Source: Mucilaginibacter arboris (GTDB lineage: Bacteria > Bacteroidota > Bacteroidia > Sphingobacteriales > Sphingobacteriaceae). Taken from it: 64,000 nt of DNA. The stretch spans positions 1 through 64,000 of the forward strand of contig NZ_WPIK01000018.1 of NCBI RefSeq assembly GCF_009754915.1, written 5' to 3'. The notes beneath the pieces were generated by a model that was not told the DNA's origin, ran no database searches, and saw only the letters and a list, made by a program, of their open reading frames with translations. Positions 59,732 to 64,000 of the stretch are shown here, piece after piece. Made by a program: the position numbers and the translations under genes. The first letter of the stretch is position 1. The number at the start of each line of letters is the position of its first letter.

Positions 59732-60817
59732 CTAAAAGGAATAAACAGCGGCCATTACAAACTGCGAAGCTGATTGAGTTGGACTAAGGCTATGGTTTAG
59801 AAACATTGCTTTAGAACCATTATCCAAACGTACTTCCGGGATAAAAGTGAAAGGACCTGTTTTGATGTTTGCAGTAGCGGTAAGGTCTGTAACAGAACTG
59901 CCGGGCGCAGCGCCAACAGCCGGGCCAACACTTCCTGATTTTGATTTAAAATATTCGCCTCTTAAACCTAAAGTTACCATTTTAGACACTGCTAACTGCG
60001 GATATAAAGCAACACCGCTAAAGCCTCCCGTTGGTAAGTATTTTGTTGAAGAAAAATCGGCAGCATTTAAACCTAATTTAAAAGCCTCTGTAATTTGGTA
60101 GGTTGTTGTTAAGTCAACTTCTGTACCCGAGGCATAACCTGTTAATAAATTTAAATAAGCTGTCCAGCCTTTTACAGGTGATACCATTAACTGAGCGCCG
60201 AAAGTAGAAACATCATTAACAGACTGATAAACGTTCCAGTAATCGTTAAAAATACCGGCCATCAAACTAACCTTATCCGAAAAGGCATAAGTAGCTTTTA
60301 AACCTGCATTTTGGAATGGCCCGTTTGTAAACAAATAGGAAGTAGAATAATTGAAGTTTCCGGTTGGCAAAATTACTTCATAGCCAACAAAAGTGGACAT
60401 ATAACCTGCAGTAACATTTAGTTTGGGGGTAAGATCGTAACTAACATACAGGTTTTGTATATGAAAACTGGAACTCGAAAAGAAGGTAGTACCGCTAACC
60501 GGAGCTGTTGCTGCATCAGGAATTGATTGTGACTGGCCACGCGGACCGAAAGACAGTTCTCCCACAAAAGCCACTTTACCAACTTTCTTTTTTAAACCCA
60601 GGTCTATCATTCCGATAGAAACAGAATTTTGTTCGTTGGCAAAACTAGTTCCGATGTTGCTGCTTCCGTTTGAAAATTTTCTGCCCGAAAAATCATACTT
60701 ATAATATGTATCCACAGAACCTGTAATTACCAGCGGATTTGTAGCGGTAGAATCTTGTGCACGGGCCGCAACAGCAGAGAAAAATAAAGCACTGAAAAAT
60801 AAAAATGCATTCTTCAT
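59732..60817 (-). CDS. Outer membrane beta-barrel porin (BBP2/OmpL-like)
   Basis: This 361-residue protein has signal peptide FLFFSALFFSAVAARAQ, then VITGSVDTYYKYDFSGRKFSN and the block FHIQNLYVSYDLTPKLNVTAGYMSTFVGYEVILPTGNFNYSTSYLFTNGPFQNAGLKATYAF, as in putative beta-barrel porin-2 proteins. It ends FVMAAVYSF with terminal Phe. It follows the ammonium transporter gene on the same strand (189-base gap with dispersed elements). It may serve as its outer-membrane partner for ammonium or small solutes; that role is inference. Confidence 0.82.
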   Translation of the reverse strand: MKNAFLFFSALFFSAVAARAQDSTATNPLVITGSVDTYYKYDFSGRKFSNGSSNIGTSFANEQNSVSIGMIDLGLKKKVGKVAFVGELSFGPRGQSQSIPDAATAPVSGTTFFSSSSFHIQNLYVSYDLTPKLNVTAGYMSTFVGYEVILPTGNFNYSTSYLFTNGPFQNAGLKATYAFSDKVSLMAGIFNDYWNVYQSVNDVSTFGAQLMVSPVKGWTAYLNLLTGYASGTEVDLTTTYQITEAFKLGLNAADFSSTKYLPTGGFSGVALYPQLAVSKMVTLGLRGEYFKSKSGSVGPAVGAAPGSSVTDLTATANIKTGPFTFIPEVRLDNGSKAMFLNHSLSPTQSASQFVMAAVYSF

Positions 60818-60926
60818 ATCAATAATGATTTAATGATGGATTATTAAGATTAGATAGGTTAAAAATTTATACTGAAAAAAGCAGGACCATAATTTACGGC
60901 AGCATATAGCATGCACATCAAACCAA

Positions 60927-60999
60927 TACTATTTTTATCAGGTAAAAAAAGGCAGGTAAAAGAAGCATGACGGGCCATGCTTCTTTTATAATAGAAATT
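60927..60999. repeat. Cluster of three dispersed-element copies between porin and amt
   Basis: A variant ATACTATTTTTATCAGGTAA (60927-), a forward head GGCAGGTAAAAGAAGCAT (60951-60968), and a reverse copy ATGCTTCTTTTATAATAG (60977-). The last two face each other as GAAGCATG-ACGGGC-CATGCTTC, a perfect 12-base-arm hairpin. Confidence 0.8.
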
Positions 61000-61006
61000 A
61001 TTTCTG

Positions 61007-62521
61007 TTAAGAGTAAGCTTCGATGCCGTGTTCGTAAACATCCAGCCCGCCAACGTTGGTTTCCGCTTCTGCCGGAACACGCAATGCCCAGGGATGAGGT
61101 AATTTACTTACTACAAACATTACAATATAGGTAATAACAAAGGTTGCAACTGTAATGATAAAACTACCAATAAATTGTGCTTCCAGGATTTGCGCCCCTC
61201 CTCCATAAAATAAACCAGTTACAGGAGCAGAATTATCTGCACCTAAAGGACCGGTTGCACCATATTGGCCGCAGGCAAAAAGCCCTAATGATAAAGTTCC
61301 CCAAATACCATTTATACCATGTACGGCAACAGCGCCAACAGGATCGTCAATACGTAACCATTCAATAAAGTTCATGCCTAAATAAACAAGGACCCCTGCA
61401 ATTAAACCTATCCATAAAGCTCCTCCCGGACTAACCCAGTAGCATGGACAAGTAATGGCAACTAATCCGGCAAGGAAACCATTTAAGGTAAGGCCCAGAT
61501 CAAATTTTCCTTTTGTGTTACCAAACCAAAGTGCCATAAACATGGCTGCCATGCCACCGGTACAAGCAGCAAGGGTAGTATTTGTAGCAACACGGCCAAT
61601 TCCCTGAGTATCCATGGCAGATAAGGTGCTACCGGGATTAAAACCATACCAGCCAAACCATAATAAAAACCCGCCGACAGCAGCAACTGTTAAGTTATGG
61701 GCTGGCGGCATTCCGCCTTCCAGTTTGTTATCACGGGCAAAAATACGGCCTAAACGCGGCCCCAATACAATACCGCCTGTTAATGACGCAATCCCTCCTA
61801 TGGTATGTACAACTGTTGATCCGGCAAAATCGCGGAAACCCGTGCCAAGCGAAGGCAAGAAATGGCCGGGAGTTCCCATTAAAGCCAGAAAGCCGTCCGG
61901 ACCCCAGGCCCAATGTCCGATAATAGGATAAATAAACCCTGTAACACAAATACTGTAAAGAATATCTCCGCGGAAACTGGTGCGGCCAATCATGGCACCA
62001 GAAACAATGGTTGAAGTTGTATCAGCAAAAGCGAACTGAAAAATCCAGTGAGCTAGTACAGGAATACCTGTTGTTCCGTATGTTGCAGGAATACCGGCAA
62101 GGAAAAACCAATGCATACCTATAAACCCATTCCCTTCGCTAAACATAAAGGCATAACCAATAGCCCAGAAAGCAACACCACAAAGGCAAGTATCAAAAAT
62201 ACATTCCATTAATACGTTTACGGTTTCTGTTTTTCGGGCAAAACCTGCCTCCAGCATTACAAAACCTGCCTGCATACCAAATACTAAAAAAGCGGCAACT
62301 AAGGTCCAAACAGTATTAACTGTGTTAATCACTGCTGTTTCATGTGCCGTATAAGTATCGGCAGCAAAAACGGTAGAACTTAAAATTCCGGGTAAAGAAA
62401 CCATTGCCAACATTACAATTAGCAGGCCCATTACTTTGCCCGAAAAGATAGCTAAGCCTAATTTCCATTTTTCACGAGGTAAAGAATTAAATAATTTTTT
62501 TAGATAAAGTTTAAAGTTCAT
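61007..62521 (-). CDS. amt: Ammonium transporter
   Basis: This is a 504-residue Amt/Rh channel. A long N-terminal leader with a hydrophobic segment (about residues 22-52) precedes the first core helix (TVWTLVAAFLVFGMQAGFVMLEAGFARKTETVN). The twin pore histidines are in DFAGSTVVHTIGGIASLTGGIVLGPR and GAVAVHGINGIWGTLSLGLFA. About eleven core helices follow the usual order. It diverges from glnN over a 354-base AT-rich region, so uptake and assimilation are probably co-regulated by nitrogen. No glnK is adjacent. Confidence 0.96.
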   Translation of the reverse strand: MNFKLYLKKLFNSLPREKWKLGLAIFSGKVMGLLIVMLAMVSLPGILSSTVFAADTYTAHETAVINTVNTVWTLVAAFLVFGMQAGFVMLEAGFARKTETVNVLMECIFDTCLCGVAFWAIGYAFMFSEGNGFIGMHWFFLAGIPATYGTTGIPVLAHWIFQFAFADTTSTIVSGAMIGRTSFRGDILYSICVTGFIYPIIGHWAWGPDGFLALMGTPGHFLPSLGTGFRDFAGSTVVHTIGGIASLTGGIVLGPRLGRIFARDNKLEGGMPPAHNLTVAAVGGFLLWFGWYGFNPGSTLSAMDTQGIGRVATNTTLAACTGGMAAMFMALWFGNTKGKFDLGLTLNGFLAGLVAITCPCYWVSPGGALWIGLIAGVLVYLGMNFIEWLRIDDPVGAVAVHGINGIWGTLSLGLFACGQYGATGPLGADNSAPVTGLFYGGGAQILEAQFIGSFIITVATFVITYIVMFVVSKLPHPWALRVPAEAETNVGGLDVYEHGIEAYS

Positions 62522-62875
62522 AGTTTTAGGGTTTAAAAAACACTGTTTAAATTACATTTATGATAAAATTTATATTTATTTTAAGATATTAAGCTAATTT
62601 TCTTGTAACTATGGCAATTCATTTTGATTTTAAAGTTTTAATGAAGCTTATAATTATGTATTTTAATGAAAATGATAGATTCATCAACAAATTGTATTTA
62701 GAAATAGTAAACATCTGCAATTAATTAATTTTTTATCTTTTTTACAATTATATTGAAAAAAATAATGCTTTATCTATTTTTTTTTATCAAAATAAATAAA
62801 ACATCAACAAAAAAATGATTTATATATAAAATTAGTCCAATAAATATCTTTAACTATAAAAAACAATAAAAAAAC
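62522..62875. promoter_or_regulatory. AT-rich divergent regulatory region between amt and glnN
   Basis: A 354-base gene-free stretch, extremely A+T-rich, with no dispersed-element copy, unusual among gaps of this size here. TATCTTTA (near 62847) is a one-mismatch TAnnTTTG candidate about 25 bases before the glnN ATG. Promoters for both genes must lie here. I could not identify a specific operator. Confidence 0.5.
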
Positions 62876-64000
62876 ATGTCTAACATCCGATTTCAGGCGC
62901 TACAGTCTGTTTTTACAAGAACAATCCCGGAAGTAAAAGCACCTTCTACCAGAATTTCCGATTATTTCGGGTCAAATGTTTTCGATAAAAAGAAAATGAA
63001 AGAATATTTATCAAAAGAAGCTTACCAAAGCATTATAGATTCTATTGATAAAGGCGTTCCGGTTGACAGGGAAATTGCCGAACATATTGCATCAGCATTA
63101 AAAACCTGGGCAGTTAGCAAGGGTGTTACACATTATACGCACTGGTTTCAACCTTTAACCGGCACAACAGCAGAAAAACATGATTCTTTTTTTGAACCAG
63201 GCGGAGACGGAAGCGGCATAGAAAAATTTAGCGGCGATGCATTGGCACAACAAGAGCCTGATGCTTCGAGTTTTCCAAATGGTGGTATCCGTAACACATT
63301 TGAAGCAAGAGGTTATACAGCCTGGGACCCATCTTCCCCGGCGTTTATTATCAACCAAACGCTTTGTATTCCAACCGTATTTGTTTCATACACCGGTGAA
63401 GCGCTGGATTATAAAGTGCCATTGTTAAAAGCGCTGGTTGCTTTGGATAAAGCTGCAGTTGATGTTTGCCATTATTTTGATAAAGGCATTGAAAAAGTAA
63501 ATGCTTCACTGGGCATCGAGCAGGAATATTTTCTGGTAGATTTGGCTTTGTTTAACGCACGTCCGGATTTGCTTCTAACCGGCCGTACACTGTTCGGACA
63601 CATGTCTGCCAAGAGCCAGCAATTGGAAGACCATTATTTTGGTTCTATTCCAGACCGTGTTTTAGCTTACATGCAGGATTTTGAAACGGAAGCGTTAAAA
63701 TTAGGTATCCCTTTAAAAACACGCCATAATGAGGTTGCCCCTTCACAATTTGAGTGTGCGCCTATTTATGAAGAAATTAACCTGGCCATCGATCATAACC
63801 AATTGCTAATGGATTTGATGGATAAAGTTGCCCTTCGCCATAATTTTAAAGTGTTGCTGCACGAAAAACCTTATGCCGGTGTTAACGGTTCTGGCAAGCA
63901 CAACAACTGGTCTTTAATTACCAACACTGGTAAAAACCTGCTTTCTCCGGGCAAAACGCCTAAAAACAACCTGATGTTCTTAACGTTTTTTGTAAACGTT
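62876..64000 (+). CDS. glnN: Glutamine synthetase type III (3'-truncated by the window end)
   Basis: The first 375 codons of a GSIII gene, which should be about 730 codons long. It begins [20 protein letters not shown]. Seen are [51 protein letters not shown], the metal-binding [45 protein letters not shown], and the ATP-loop [23 protein letters not shown] makes glutamine from glutamate and ammonium and is the typical Bacteroidota form. Divergent to amt. Reads open to the last base. Confidence 0.97.
   Translation, partial: MSNIRFQALQSVFTRTIPEVKAPSTRISDYFGSNVFDKKKMKEYLSKEAYQSIIDSIDKGVPVDREIAEHIASALKTWAVSKGVTHYTHWFQPLTGTTAEKHDSFFEPGGDGSGIEKFSGDALAQQEPDASSFPNGGIRNTFEARGYTAWDPSSPAFIINQTLCIPTVFVSYTGEALDYKVPLLKALVALDKAAVDVCHYFDKGIEKVNASLGIEQEYFLVDLALFNARPDLLLTGRTLFGHMSAKSQQLEDHYFGSIPDRVLAYMQDFETEALKLGIPLKTRHNEVAPSQFECAPIYEEINLAIDHNQLLMDLMDKVALRHNFKVLLHEKPYAGVNGSGKHNNWSLITNTGKNLLSPGKTPKNNLMFLTFFVNV

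Overview
The window looks like chromosomal DNA of a Bacteroidota bacterium, most likely a Sphingobacteriales member (Pedobacter/Mucilaginibacter-like). The evidence is a PorP/SprF protein and a type IX secretion C-terminal domain, an Oar-like TonB-dependent receptor, a Bacteroidetes-type TonB, a type III glutamine synthetase, moderate-to-low GC, and candidate promoters of the TAnnTTTG type. No rRNA, IS transposase, prophage or CRISPR array was found. There is one tRNA (His).

Layout: 245-2566 threonine-to-glycine catabolism (epimerase-type threonine dehydrogenase, kbl); 2902-5551 DUF1810, Wzi-like barrel, thioesterase; 5633-10440 ddl, then an envelope operon of PASTA protein, rhodanese, mltG, thioesterase and BrkB; 10563-13561 desaturase and two SGNH esterases; 13648-15362 a NucS-like nuclease followed by a decayed MNT/HEPN toxin-antitoxin pair; 15387-19133 ClC channel and a secreted T9SS protein; 19299-25013 a complete RND efflux operon; 25199-25862 a tandem repeat block; 25859-28183 macro domain, glcD-like and folB; 28250-30029 an AAA ATPase plus nonsense-mutated DUF4276 gene that resembles a defence pair; 30137-33946 lysA, a barrel, SRPBCC and PAS proteins; 34669-37953 guaB and two DUF421 membrane proteins; 38201-42502 a cupin and a three-gene 3-keto-sugar type operon; 42812-48831 SpmA/SpmB fusion, PorP/SprF, Oar-like receptor; 49020-53792 tRNA-His, rnhA, fbp, phosphoesterase, trmN6, GH26 mannanase, VOC protein; 54072-58757 purL, MoeB/ThiF-rhodanese, TonB; 59732-64000 porin, amt and the divergent glnN, an ammonium uptake and assimilation block.

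The most unusual signal is not a gene. About fifty copies of a short degenerate element, TTTTTA-N5-TAAAA-GAAGCAT, lie in both orientations at almost every gene boundary. Several supply the stop codon of the gene they touch. Pairs of this element are also the building blocks of longer composite repeats bounded by inverted GTTGTTTAAAC ends (34208-34490, 57672-57906, 59010-59652). One further locus (25199-25862) has five tandem left units and two tandem right units. A second repeat family (GGCTAAAGCC ends, CCACGGCC palindromes) is present twice, once nested inside a composite element. The composite elements look like non-autonomous, REPIN/MITE-like DNA whose mobiliser is not in this window. That interpretation is inference; the repeats themselves can be read directly.
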